The notes below the pieces were generated by a model, which saw only the letters and a list, made by a program, of their open reading frames with translations, was not told the DNA's origin and ran no database searches. 64,000 nucleotides of DNA from Limimaricola sp. G21655-S1 (GTDB lineage: Bacteria > Pseudomonadota > Alphaproteobacteria > Rhodobacterales > Rhodobacteraceae), in the NCBI RefSeq assembly GCF_027213785.1, contig NZ_JAPWGO010000008.1, positions 2,308-66,307 of the forward strand, written 5' to 3'. Below are positions 9,343 to 16,787 of the stretch, piece after piece (positions within the stretch are counted from its first letter, which is position 1; each line of letters begins with the position of its first letter). The translations under genes and the position numbers were made by a program.

Positions 9343-10727
9343 ACCTCGCGCTCGAGGTCGACCGCTGGTGGCCGCGCCCCGGGCACGGCGCCCCCGAGGG
9401 GCCGCGCCGCATCACCTTCGGCCCCGACCCGCAGGCGGTGCCGAGGCAGGGCGGCACCGGGCTGATGGCGCTGCCCGCGCCGATCAACGAGCACGATCAT
9501 GGCTATGGCATCCGCACGCTCGATTTCGGGGCGAATGACGACGCGCTGGAGCCGTGGATCGCCGGGCTGCGGCTCAGGCCGCGCACCGATCCCTATCTCG
9601 AGGCGCTGGTCGCCTTTTCGCGGCTGGCCCGCGCCGGCTGCGCGGGCACCGTGCATTGCCACAATTCGCTCAATGCCGACCGGCTGGTCGAGGAGGCGGG
9701 CGAGGTGGTGCGCGCGGCGCGTGATGTCGGGATCCGGCTGGCGCTGAGCTGCCCGTTGCTCGATGCCTCGCCACTGGTCTATGGCGGGGCGGAGGCCTAC
9801 CGGCAGAGCCTCGATGCTGCCGATGCTGATTGGTTCGACGGGCTGCTGCCGCGCTACGCGCCGATCCCCGAGCAGATCGCCGCCGTGGAGGAGATCGCCC
9901 GGCGCCATGCCGGGCCGATGGTCGATGTGCAGCTCGGCCCCATCGGCCCGCAATGGTGCTCGGACGCGATGCTCGAGGCGGTGGCCGAGGCCTCCGAGCG
10001 CCACGACCGGCGCATCCACATGCACCTGCTGGAAAGCCCGCGCCAGCGCGACTGGCTCGACCGGCGCTTTCCGGGCGGGGTGGTCGCGCATCTCGACGCG
10101 ATCGGGTTCCTGTCGCCGCGCCTCACCGTGGCGCATGGCGTGCAATTGACCGAGGCCGAGGCGGAGCTTCTGGCCGAACGCGGCGTGCGGCTCGCCTCGA
10201 ACCCCTCGGCCAATCTGCGGCTGCGATCGGGCATCCTGCCCGGCGCGGTGCGCGCGCGCATGGCGACCGGCATCGGCCTCGACGGCACCGGGTTCGACGA
10301 CGCGCAGGACATCTGGGCCGAGATGCGGCTCTTCGGCTTGCTGCAGGCGGGGCGGGGGCTGGAGAGCGCGATGCCAGTGGCCGCCGTCTTCGACGCGGCT
10401 TGCGGCACCAATGCCGATATCGGCGCGATGCCGGAGGGGGCCGACGTGGTGACGCTCGACTGGGCCGCGCTGAGCGCCGAGGCGCTGTGGCCCGACGACG
10501 CGCCGGGCGAGAGGCTGCTGGCCCGGATGGGCGCGCGCCATGTCCGCGATCTCGTGGTCGCGGGCCGCGCGGTGCTGCGCGACGGGGCGCTCACCGGCTT
10601 CGATGCCGATGCGGCCTTGGCCGAGTTGATGGCGCAGGCCCGCGCCGACCTGCCGCGTCTCGACGCGCTGCGCGTCGATGTCGCGCGGATCGCGGCGCTG
10701 ACGAAGGCGCATTACGCGCAAAGCTGA
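9339..10727 (+). CDS. Amidohydrolase-superfamily protein (cytosine deaminase / ATZ-TRZ-like)
   Basis: This predicted metal-dependent hydrolase has 462 residues. Metal-ligand candidates are the His residues in NEHDHGYG, HCHNS, HMHLLES and AHGVQLT, and the Asp in GLDGTGFDD, in the order used by cytosine/hydroxyatrazine-type deaminases; the usual VDAHVH opening is replaced by INEHDHG. The start is a GTG overlapping the LysR stop (GTGA). Its genetic coupling suggests it acts on the compound imported by locus A, by deamination or ring opening (inference). The stop faces the convergent monooxygenase gene 10 bp away. Confidence 0.8.
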   Translation: MNLALEVDRWWPRPGHGAPEGPRRITFGPDPQAVPRQGGTGLMALPAPINEHDHGYGIRTLDFGANDDALEPWIAGLRLRPRTDPYLEALVAFSRLARAGCAGTVHCHNSLNADRLVEEAGEVVRAARDVGIRLALSCPLLDASPLVYGGAEAYRQSLDAADADWFDGLLPRYAPIPEQIAAVEEIARRHAGPMVDVQLGPIGPQWCSDAMLEAVAEASERHDRRIHMHLLESPRQRDWLDRRFPGGVVAHLDAIGFLSPRLTVAHGVQLTEAEAELLAERGVRLASNPSANLRLRSGILPGAVRARMATGIGLDGTGFDDAQDIWAEMRLFGLLQAGRGLESAMPVAAVFDAACGTNADIGAMPEGADVVTLDWAALSAEALWPDDAPGERLLARMGARHVRDLVVAGRAVLRDGALTGFDADAALAELMAQARADLPRLDALRVDVARIAALTKAHYAQS

Positions 10728-10737
10728 GGCGGGCGGC

Positions 10738-11034
10738 TCAGCCCTCGACCAGGTCGTAATGGCGGATGCTGCGGGACTCGACCAGCTCCGCCTCGGCCGG
10801 ATCGACATGGGGCTGCGCGTAATCCTCGCCCGCGAAGGCCCGGAGCGCGTCGAGATCGCGCCAGATCATCACGAAGGCGAATTCGCGCGGGCTGTCGAGG
10901 CGCGCGGCGCCGGGCAGCACCTGCACGAGACCGTCCGTGGCCCGCATGAGCGGGATCGCCGTCTCGTGGAAAAAGCTTTCGAACGCCGCTTCCTTGCCGG
11001 GCCGGGTCACGACCTGGAATATCCGCATGATCAT
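10738..11034 (-). CDS. Antibiotic biosynthesis monooxygenase (ABM)-domain protein
   Basis: This small protein of 98 residues has the dimeric alpha/beta-barrel pattern: an opening strand MRIFQVVTRPGKEAAFE, a central FAFVMIWRDLDALRAF and a C-terminal HYDLVEG. ABM-fold proteins include quinol monooxygenases, haem degraders and small uncharacterised enzymes, so no activity is assigned. The start at 11034 follows GGGAGG; an in-frame ATG two codons later is an alternative. It stands alone, convergent with the amidohydrolase gene. Confidence 0.75.
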   Translation of the reverse strand: MIMRIFQVVTRPGKEAAFESFFHETAIPLMRATDGLVQVLPGAARLDSPREFAFVMIWRDLDALRAFAGEDYAQPHVDPAEAELVESRSIRHYDLVEG

Positions 11035-11123
11035 GGCTGGACCTCCCTCGCCTCGATGCACGGGGCGGGACGCCCCGGTCCATCCCCAGCATAGCACGCG
11101 CTCGCCATGGCAGGGCCGCATCG

Positions 11124-11159
11124 AAAAAGGCGCGCGCCGCGGGGAAGCGGGCGCGCGCC
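11124..11159 (-). terminator. Intrinsic terminator of the aldehyde dehydrogenase operon
   Basis: A perfect 10-bp GC stem (11129-11138 with 11150-11159, 11-base loop) is followed on the minus strand by TTTTT (11124-11128). It lies 36 bp beyond the aldehyde dehydrogenase stop and before the ABM gene, so it should end the ferredoxin-lyase-dehydrogenase transcript. Confidence 0.8.
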
Positions 11160-11195
11160 GGGGGTCACCGGGAGGAGGTGGTGACGCCGTGCCGG

Positions 11196-12650
11196 TCAGG
11201 CCTGGATGTAGGTGGTCTTGACCGTGGTGTAGAATTCGCGCGCGTATTGCCCCTGCTCGCGCGGGCCGTAGCTCGATCCCTTACGCCCGCCGAACGGCGT
11301 GTGGTAATCGACACCCGCCGTGGGCAGGTTGACCATCACCATGCCGGCCTCGGCGTGGCGGCGGAAATGCGCGGCGCGGCCGAGGCTGGTGGTGCAGATC
11401 CCGGCGGAGAGGCCGAAATCGGTGTCGTTGGCCACGCGCAGCGCCTCGTCGTAGTCGGCGACCTTGATGACGGTGGCGACGGGGCCGAAGATTTCCTCGC
11501 GGTTGATGCGCATCTCGTTGGTGGTGTTCGTAAAGAGCGCCGGCGTCATGAAGTGGCCGGGCGTCGGCCCTTCGATCACCTCGCCGCCGCAGACCAGTGT
11601 GGCGCCTTCCTCCTGACCGATCTTCACGTAGCGCTTGTTCTGCTCGAGCTGGTTCTCGTCGACCACCGGGCCGATATGGACAGCATTGTCCATCGGGTCG
11701 CCGACCTTGAGCGCCTTGAGCTTCTCGGTCAGCGCCTCGACGAAACGGTCATGGATGCCCTCGGTCACGATCAGTCGCGACGAGGCGGTGCAGCGCTGGC
11801 CGGTCGAATAGAAGGCACCGTTCAGCGCGCAGTTCACCGCCGTGTCGAGATCGGCGTCGTCGAGCACCACGAGGGGGTTCTTGCCGCCCATCTCGAGCTG
11901 CACCTTCTTCATCTGCGCCACGCATTTCTCCGCGACCATGCGCCCGGTCTCGACCGAGCCGGTGAAGCTCACCGCGTCGATCTCGGGGTTGTCGAGGATC
12001 TCGGCGCCGACCTCCGAGCCGCGGCCCATGACGAGGTTGAACACGCCCTCGGGCGCACCCGCCTCGTGGATAATCTCCGCGAGCGCCCAGGCGCAGCCCG
12101 GCGTCAGATCGGCGGGCTTGAGAACCACGCAGTTGCCATAGGCCAGCGCCGGGGCGATCTTCCAGGCCGGGATCGCGATGGGAAAGTTCCACGGGGTGAT
12201 CAGCCCGATCACGCCCAGCGCCTCGCGCTGCACCATGACCTCGACGCCGGGGCGTACGCTGTCGATCGCGTCGCCGGTCTGGCGCAGCGTCTCGCCCGCG
12301 AAGAAGCCGAAGACCTGGGAGGCGCGCATCACCTCGCCCTTGGCCTCGGCAAAGGTCTTGCCCTCCTCGCGGGCCAGAAGTTCGCCCAGCTCCTCGGCAC
12401 GCGCGGCGATGGTGTCCGAGACCTTCTTCAGCAGGTCATGGCGCTGCTGTGGACCGGAGCGGCTCCAGGCGGGAAAGGCGGCGCGGGCCGCGGCGATGGC
12501 GCGCTTGGCGTCGTCCTTGGAGGCGCGGGCATAAAGCCCCACGATCTCGTCGGTATTGGCTGGGTTGCGGTTCTCGTTGACGTCCGCGCCCTCGACCCAT
12601 TCGCCCGCGATCAGGTTGCGGTGCTGCTTGGTCACGTCGTTCATCTTCAT
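11196..12650 (-). CDS. NAD(P)-dependent aldehyde dehydrogenase, possibly 2-oxoglutarate semialdehyde type
   Basis: This is a full-length 484-residue aldehyde dehydrogenase. The general base Glu is in LEMGGKNP and the catalytic Cys in GQRCTASSR; the NAD-binding segment reads FTGSVETGR and TPWNFPIAIPAWK is conserved. It oxidises an aldehyde to the acid in the cytoplasm. Its partner upstream is a DHDPS-family lyase. That pairing is known where 5-dehydro-4-deoxyglucarate or hydroxyproline-derived intermediates are converted to 2-oxoglutarate semialdehyde and then 2-oxoglutarate, so that reaction is a reasonable guess but not shown. Confidence 0.9.
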   Translation of the reverse strand: MKMNDVTKQHRNLIAGEWVEGADVNENRNPANTDEIVGLYARASKDDAKRAIAAARAAFPAWSRSGPQQRHDLLKKVSDTIAARAEELGELLAREEGKTFAEAKGEVMRASQVFGFFAGETLRQTGDAIDSVRPGVEVMVQREALGVIGLITPWNFPIAIPAWKIAPALAYGNCVVLKPADLTPGCAWALAEIIHEAGAPEGVFNLVMGRGSEVGAEILDNPEIDAVSFTGSVETGRMVAEKCVAQMKKVQLEMGGKNPLVVLDDADLDTAVNCALNGAFYSTGQRCTASSRLIVTEGIHDRFVEALTEKLKALKVGDPMDNAVHIGPVVDENQLEQNKRYVKIGQEEGATLVCGGEVIEGPTPGHFMTPALFTNTTNEMRINREEIFGPVATVIKVADYDEALRVANDTDFGLSAGICTTSLGRAAHFRRHAEAGMVMVNLPTAGVDYHTPFGGRKGSSYGPREQGQYAREFYTTVKTTYIQA

Positions 12651-12683
12651 CTGGTCTGTCCTGTCGTTCTGAAAAATTGTCGC

Positions 12684-13571
12684 TCAGGCCGGCTCGGCGG
12701 CGTGCGGGGACAGCTCGGGCAGGGCCCGTGCCTGTTCATCGGTGAGCGGGGCAAGCGGCGGCATCACGCGGGCATAGCCCGGCAGGTCGTGCAGCCGCGC
12801 CACAAGCGCCTTGACGCTGGGGATCAGCGGCGTCGCCGCGATGGCGCGGCGGCGGCGACCGACCTCATTCGCAAGGGCGGCGTCCGCGGGATCGGTCCAG
12901 AGCCGCTGCGCCAGCGGCGCGGTGAGATTGACGGTGGCCGAGATGCAGCCCGCAAAGCCGCGCGCCTCGCATTGCGCGAGCGCGGCCTCGTCGCTCGGAA
13001 ACACGTCGAATCCCCCGATCCGCGCAAGCTCGGCGGCGTAGTCGAGATCGCCGGAGCTGTCCTTGGCCCCGGCGATCCGGTCCGGGAAGCTGGCCTTGAG
13101 CCAGGCCGCGAAGCCCGGTTCGAAGCGAAGCCCGGTCATCTGCGGGAAATTGTAGAGATAGATCGGGATCGGCCGGTCCGCCGTCGCCTCGATCAGCCGC
13201 TCGAAATACGCGTGCAGCCCGGCCTCGTCGACGCCCTTGTAGTAATAGGGCGGCAGCACCAGCGCCGCGGCAAAGCCCAGCTCGGCCGCGTGCCGGGTCA
13301 GCGTCACGGTGGTGGCGAGATCCGGGCAGCCGGTGCCGACCATCATGCGGGCTGGGGCAATCTCGCGGGCAAGGTCGCTCATCAGCTCCATCCGCGCGGG
13401 AGCGGGCAGCGAGCTGGCCTCGCCGGTGGTGCCGAGAAGGTTGAGCGCGTCGCAGCCATTGTCCAGAAGCCAGCGCGCGTGGCGCAGCATCGGCGCCGGA
13501 TCGGGGCGGCCGTCCTCGGTCAGGGCGGTGGCAATCGCGGCGATGACGCCGCGCGGTCGTTTGGGGAACAT
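12684..13571 (-). CDS. DHDPS / N-acetylneuraminate lyase family protein
   Basis: This TIM-barrel class I aldolase/dehydratase has 295 residues. The Schiff-base lysine is Lys170 in IAGAKDSSGD, the proton-relay Tyr is in IPIYLYNF (residue 138 or 140), and the substrate-carboxylate loop is GTTGEAS (residues 48-54). The start MFPKRPRG at 13571 lies 7 bp after the ferredoxin stop. Real lysine-pathway DapA is unlikely given the catabolic neighbours; a dehydratase or deaminase making an aldehyde for the next enzyme fits better (inference). Confidence 0.88.
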   Translation of the reverse strand: MFPKRPRGVIAAIATALTEDGRPDPAPMLRHARWLLDNGCDALNLLGTTGEASSLPAPARMELMSDLAREIAPARMMVGTGCPDLATTVTLTRHAAELGFAAALVLPPYYYKGVDEAGLHAYFERLIEATADRPIPIYLYNFPQMTGLRFEPGFAAWLKASFPDRIAGAKDSSGDLDYAAELARIGGFDVFPSDEAALAQCEARGFAGCISATVNLTAPLAQRLWTDPADAALANEVGRRRRAIAATPLIPSVKALVARLHDLPGYARVMPPLAPLTDEQARALPELSPHAAEPA

Positions 13572-13578
13572 CTGCACC

Positions 13579-13920
13579 TCAGGCTGTCTGGCGTTCGGAT
13601 TTCGGATAGGCCGCGACGAGAGGGTGGTCCGCATCGGTCGAGACCGACTTGTCCCAGCCGCCGGGATCGCCGAGCCCGCTGACCTCCGCGCCGAAGAATT
13701 CGCGGTTGATGGCCTCGAAGGGGCGGGCGGCCTCCGGCAGTTCCCGGTCGTAATGGATCGCGTCGACCGGGCAGATCGACAGGCACAGCCCGCAATTGAT
13801 GCATTCCTCGGGGTGGATGTAGAACATCCGCCCGCCTTCGTAGATGCAGTCCGCCGGGCAGGCCAGCGTGCAGGCGCCATCCTTGATGTCGATGCAGGGC
13901 TCCGCGATCACATAGGCCAT
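13579..13920 (-). CDS. 7Fe ferredoxin (FdxA-like)
   Basis: This small electron carrier has 113 residues and two clusters. Cys9, Cys17, Cys21 and Cys25 plus Cys40, Cys43, Cys46 and Cys50 give the C-x7-C-x3-C ... C-x2-C-x2-C-x3-CP spacing of [3Fe-4S][4Fe-4S] ferredoxins. The start at MAYVIAEP is the family N-terminus and follows GGAG. It heads the operon with the lyase and aldehyde dehydrogenase. A ferredoxin there suggests an oxygenase or reductase step whose main enzyme is not in this window, or a housekeeping FdxA that happens to be adjacent. Confidence 0.9.
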   Translation of the reverse strand: MAYVIAEPCIDIKDGACTLACPADCIYEGGRMFYIHPEECINCGLCLSICPVDAIHYDRELPEAARPFEAINREFFGAEVSGLGDPGGWDKSVSTDADHPLVAAYPKSERQTA

Positions 13921-14159
13921 GGGGGTGCTCCTCCGGGTCACGAGGCGACTATCGAGCCGCAGGGTGATCCAATAAAGAAGAGAATTCCGGCTAGGCCGAT
14001 GCCGAAACGGCAACGCTTGGCGGGTTGCGCGGCGCTGCCGAAACGTCGGTACGTCTTGGCCAGAAGCGTCCCTTTCCGAGCAGACCCGCCAGGCGGCAAC
14101 GGCTCTCGCGCCCCTCTGTCAGGCGCGGAGGAAGGCCCGCCGCCCCGCGGGCGCGCCGA

Positions 14160-15542
14160 TCATCGCAGCCGGGCGTCCTCGAAGCCCTGCGTGTCGTGGC
14201 AGGCGCTGCAGTTCTTGCCGAACCGGCCGTCATGGACGTCGTCCTCGGCATGGCAGGACACGCAATCCCGGGAGATCGCCATGCTCGCGGCCGCGGCCTC
14301 GGTATGGCACGATCCGCAGCTCACGCCCCGATGCGCGCCGGTGAGGGCGAAGTCGGTTTCGGTGTCGTGGTCGAAGGTCCAGAACTCCCAGCCATTCGGA
14401 TTGTGGCAGGTCTCGCACTGGTCGGAGAGGCTTCCCTCATGGATGTCGTCATTCTGGTGGCAGCTCGCGCAGGCCGGCTCGGCCGAGCGGAAGGCGGGAT
14501 CGAGATGGCAGCCCTCGCAGGGGACGAGCGTGTGCAGCCCGAGCAGGGGGAAGCGGGTGATGTCGTGGTCGAAGGCGACGTCGACGGCCCATCCGGTCGG
14601 CGCGTGGCAGGTGTCGCAGGCCTCGCCGAGCTGACCCTCATGCGCGTCGTCGGCCTCGTGGCAGCCAAAGCAGTCGGTGGCGAGATCCTCGGCGAAGGCG
14701 TTGGTCGCGTGACAGGCTTCGCAAGCCGCATCCTCATGGGCACCGACCAGGCTGAACTCGGTGTCGCGGTCGTGATCGAACCTGACTTCGGTCCAGGCCT
14801 CGACCACGTGGCAGGTGTCGCATTCCTCGCCGAACCGCCCCGCATGCACGTCCTGTATCTGGTGGCAGCCGATGCAGTCCGTGGGCAGCCCCTCATAGAC
14901 CTCGCCGACATGGCAGGACGTGCAGGTCACCTCCGCATGCGCGCCCGCCAGCGCGAAGCCGGTCTCGGCATGGTCGAAGGGCTTCAGCTCGGTCCAGCCC
15001 GTCTCGGCATGGCAGGCGGCGCAGTCGGTGCCGAGGCGCCCCTGATGCGGCTGGTCCTCCTCGTGGCAACCGACGCAGTCGTTCGGCGCCTCACGGAACT
15101 TGGCCTCGTCCGCATGGCAGGAGGCGCAGGGCAGGATCGCGTGCGCGCCTTCGAGCATGAAATCGGTATCGGTGTGATCGAAGGTTTCCGTGTCGAGCTG
15201 CACGATATCGGCGTCGCGCCCGTCATGATCGGTGTGGCAGTACCGGCATTCCTGCTCCAGCACCTCCTGCCTGCGGCCGTGAAAGCCGCGCCGCTCGGCG
15301 ATGTCGCGCTCGACCAGCTCGTGGCAGTCGAGGCAGAGTTCGGATTCGCCTTCCTCCGAGAAGGAGACATGGCAGTTCGAGCAGTCGTCCTCCAGCTCGG
15401 CATGCCCCTCGATGAGATCGCCCGGCATGACCAGCCGTTCGAGCAGGGATTGTGCGAGGGAGGGGGTGGGCATCAGCAGCAGGAAGACCCCGGCCAGAAC
15501 CTGGCGGACGGCGCGGAGCGTTATGCTGCTAACAAGGTACAT
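14160..15542 (-). CDS. 18-haem c-type cytochrome made of six three-haem modules
   Basis: This is a 460-residue periplasmic electron carrier. A signal peptide spans about residues 1-31 (ending PSLAQ). I count 18 CxxCH motifs. After an N-terminal group of three, the rest falls into five units of about 67-68 residues, each with three CxxCH, a GxH before the first, a D-x-H after the second and an FDH after the third, so every haem can have two His ligands. Three-haem units of this size recall c7-type cytochromes and the 12-haem Geobacter protein GSU1996. The gene starts directly after the stop of the cytochrome b-like gene (TGAATG), so the two are an operon. Role: transfer or storage of electrons between inner and outer membrane (inference). 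Confidence 0.92.
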   Translation of the reverse strand: MYLVSSITLRAVRQVLAGVFLLLMPTPSLAQSLLERLVMPGDLIEGHAELEDDCSNCHVSFSEEGESELCLDCHELVERDIAERRGFHGRRQEVLEQECRYCHTDHDGRDADIVQLDTETFDHTDTDFMLEGAHAILPCASCHADEAKFREAPNDCVGCHEEDQPHQGRLGTDCAACHAETGWTELKPFDHAETGFALAGAHAEVTCTSCHVGEVYEGLPTDCIGCHQIQDVHAGRFGEECDTCHVVEAWTEVRFDHDRDTEFSLVGAHEDAACEACHATNAFAEDLATDCFGCHEADDAHEGQLGEACDTCHAPTGWAVDVAFDHDITRFPLLGLHTLVPCEGCHLDPAFRSAEPACASCHQNDDIHEGSLSDQCETCHNPNGWEFWTFDHDTETDFALTGAHRGVSCGSCHTEAAAASMAISRDCVSCHAEDDVHDGRFGKNCSACHDTQGFEDARLR

Positions 15543-16466
15543 TCAATACAGATGAACCCCCACGACATGCACGATAGCAGCAAAGACGAGGATCACGAAC
15601 AGCGGAAGGTGAAATAGGTGCCAGAGCGCGAACAGCCGCTCATAGAGCGCGAAGGACTGGGCCCGCGCGACGGCATGGAGATAGCTGTCGAGATGCTGCT
15701 TCACCAAGGCGCTGCGGTCGCGCCTGGGGCCGTCCTTGCGTCCGAGCAGCTGGCCGTAGCGCCGCATCACGTCGCGCCGCAGCCGATAGCGCGAAACCGG
15801 TCCGGTGAGCGTGCGATGGAGGTTCGACCACAGATCCTGCGACGGGGTGAGGCGGCGCGTCTCGTAGTCCTTCAACGTCTCCAGGAGCCATGACGGGTCG
15901 GGCATGTCCGTGTCGAACTCGTGTTTCAGGTCCTCCATGTCGTTCAGGTATTCCCGCACCGAGGCCCGCCGCCCGTAGAGCCCCTTGTGGATGCGCGAAT
16001 AGAACAGGCGTCCGATCAGGCCGCTGCCCGCCACCACCAGCATGGCAAAGAAGGCCATCGTGCTGTTGAGCGACCCGAGCGTGAAGTTGGAGTGCAGGAT
16101 GATCAGCACCGGGCCGATGATGCCCAGCATCATGTGGATCCTGAACCAGTTGCGGACATTGCCGATGAAGCGCAGCCCGGCGAACCGCTTGCGCAGCGGG
16201 TAGAGCAGCAGGGTGAGCATCGCCAGCGCGCCGCCGATCCCGAGGTAATACCCAAGCCCCGTCTCGGCCGTGAGATCCCCTTCCAGCCGCCGGGTCCAGG
16301 CATAGCCGAGGACGAGGAAGGAGAGCGTCAGCATCACCGGCAGCTCGAACGCACCCGAGGTCCGCCGCTGGGCCTTCGGTTTCTTGCTCTTCGGCTGGGT
16401 CGCCTCTCCGCCAGACGGGCTGGCACCCGGATCCACTCCGGCAGTTCCGACGAGTGTTGCAGTCAT
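15543..16466 (-). CDS. Cytochrome b-like / ferric-reductase-like membrane protein
   Basis: This inner-membrane protein has 307 residues and about five hydrophobic segments (around 43-60, 72-90, 108-126, 134-155 and 282-305) split by a hydrophilic middle section. Histidines suited to b-haem ligation lie in IHMMLG, ILHSNF, WHLFHLPL and VHVVGVHLY, on paired helices. The N-terminal 40 residues are Lys/Ser/Ala-rich and cytoplasmic by prediction. It is translationally coupled to the 18-haem cytochrome, so it likely passes electrons across the membrane to it, or the reverse. I do not recognise a named family beyond this. Confidence 0.78.
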   Translation of the reverse strand: MTATLVGTAGVDPGASPSGGEATQPKSKKPKAQRRTSGAFELPVMLTLSFLVLGYAWTRRLEGDLTAETGLGYYLGIGGALAMLTLLLYPLRKRFAGLRFIGNVRNWFRIHMMLGIIGPVLIILHSNFTLGSLNSTMAFFAMLVVAGSGLIGRLFYSRIHKGLYGRRASVREYLNDMEDLKHEFDTDMPDPSWLLETLKDYETRRLTPSQDLWSNLHRTLTGPVSRYRLRRDVMRRYGQLLGRKDGPRRDRSALVKQHLDSYLHAVARAQSFALYERLFALWHLFHLPLFVILVFAAIVHVVGVHLY

Positions 16467-16787
16467 CTACGGGCCTCGGGGCAGGGAACATGTGATATCG
16501 ACCGAGGCCGCGTAATGGCTCCGCGCGGGTCGCGCCACTTCGGCCGTGTCGATGTTCCGATTCCGGCGGGTTTACGCGCGCGCGCGGCCGGGTCGCGGCG
16601 GAAACTGGCGCAAAATTGCGCAGCTTCAAGCCGGATTTCTGGACAAAACTTCGTTATGGGCGAAGAATGCCCTAACGCGCTCCGGTCGGGAGGAACCTTC
16701 GGAGCGCCGCCTTGCGTGGCCTCGACGACCGGCAAAGCACCGCGAAGCCGCCGTCAGGCGCCGCCGAAGGATCGGGGGTGATCGGCG
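16467..16787. other. 321-bp divergent intergenic region between cytochrome and ccm operons
   Basis: This region should carry the promoters of both the cytochrome b/18-haem operon (minus) and the ccmF operon (plus). It contains the dyad at 16608-16621 and no coding sequence I can support. Confidence 0.65.
16608..16621. promoter_or_regulatory. Inverted repeat GCGCAA-N2-TTGCGC in divergent promoter region
   Basis: Two perfect 6-bp arms are separated by AA, in an AT-containing island of an otherwise very GC-rich region. Placement midway between two divergent electron-transfer operons makes it a candidate regulator site. The regulator is not in evidence. Confidence 0.4.

Noticed and set aside
14025-15617. 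Plus-strand 530-codon frame opposite the 18-haem cytochrome
   Set aside because: It is the complement of the CxxCH repeats with no signal peptide or family motif.
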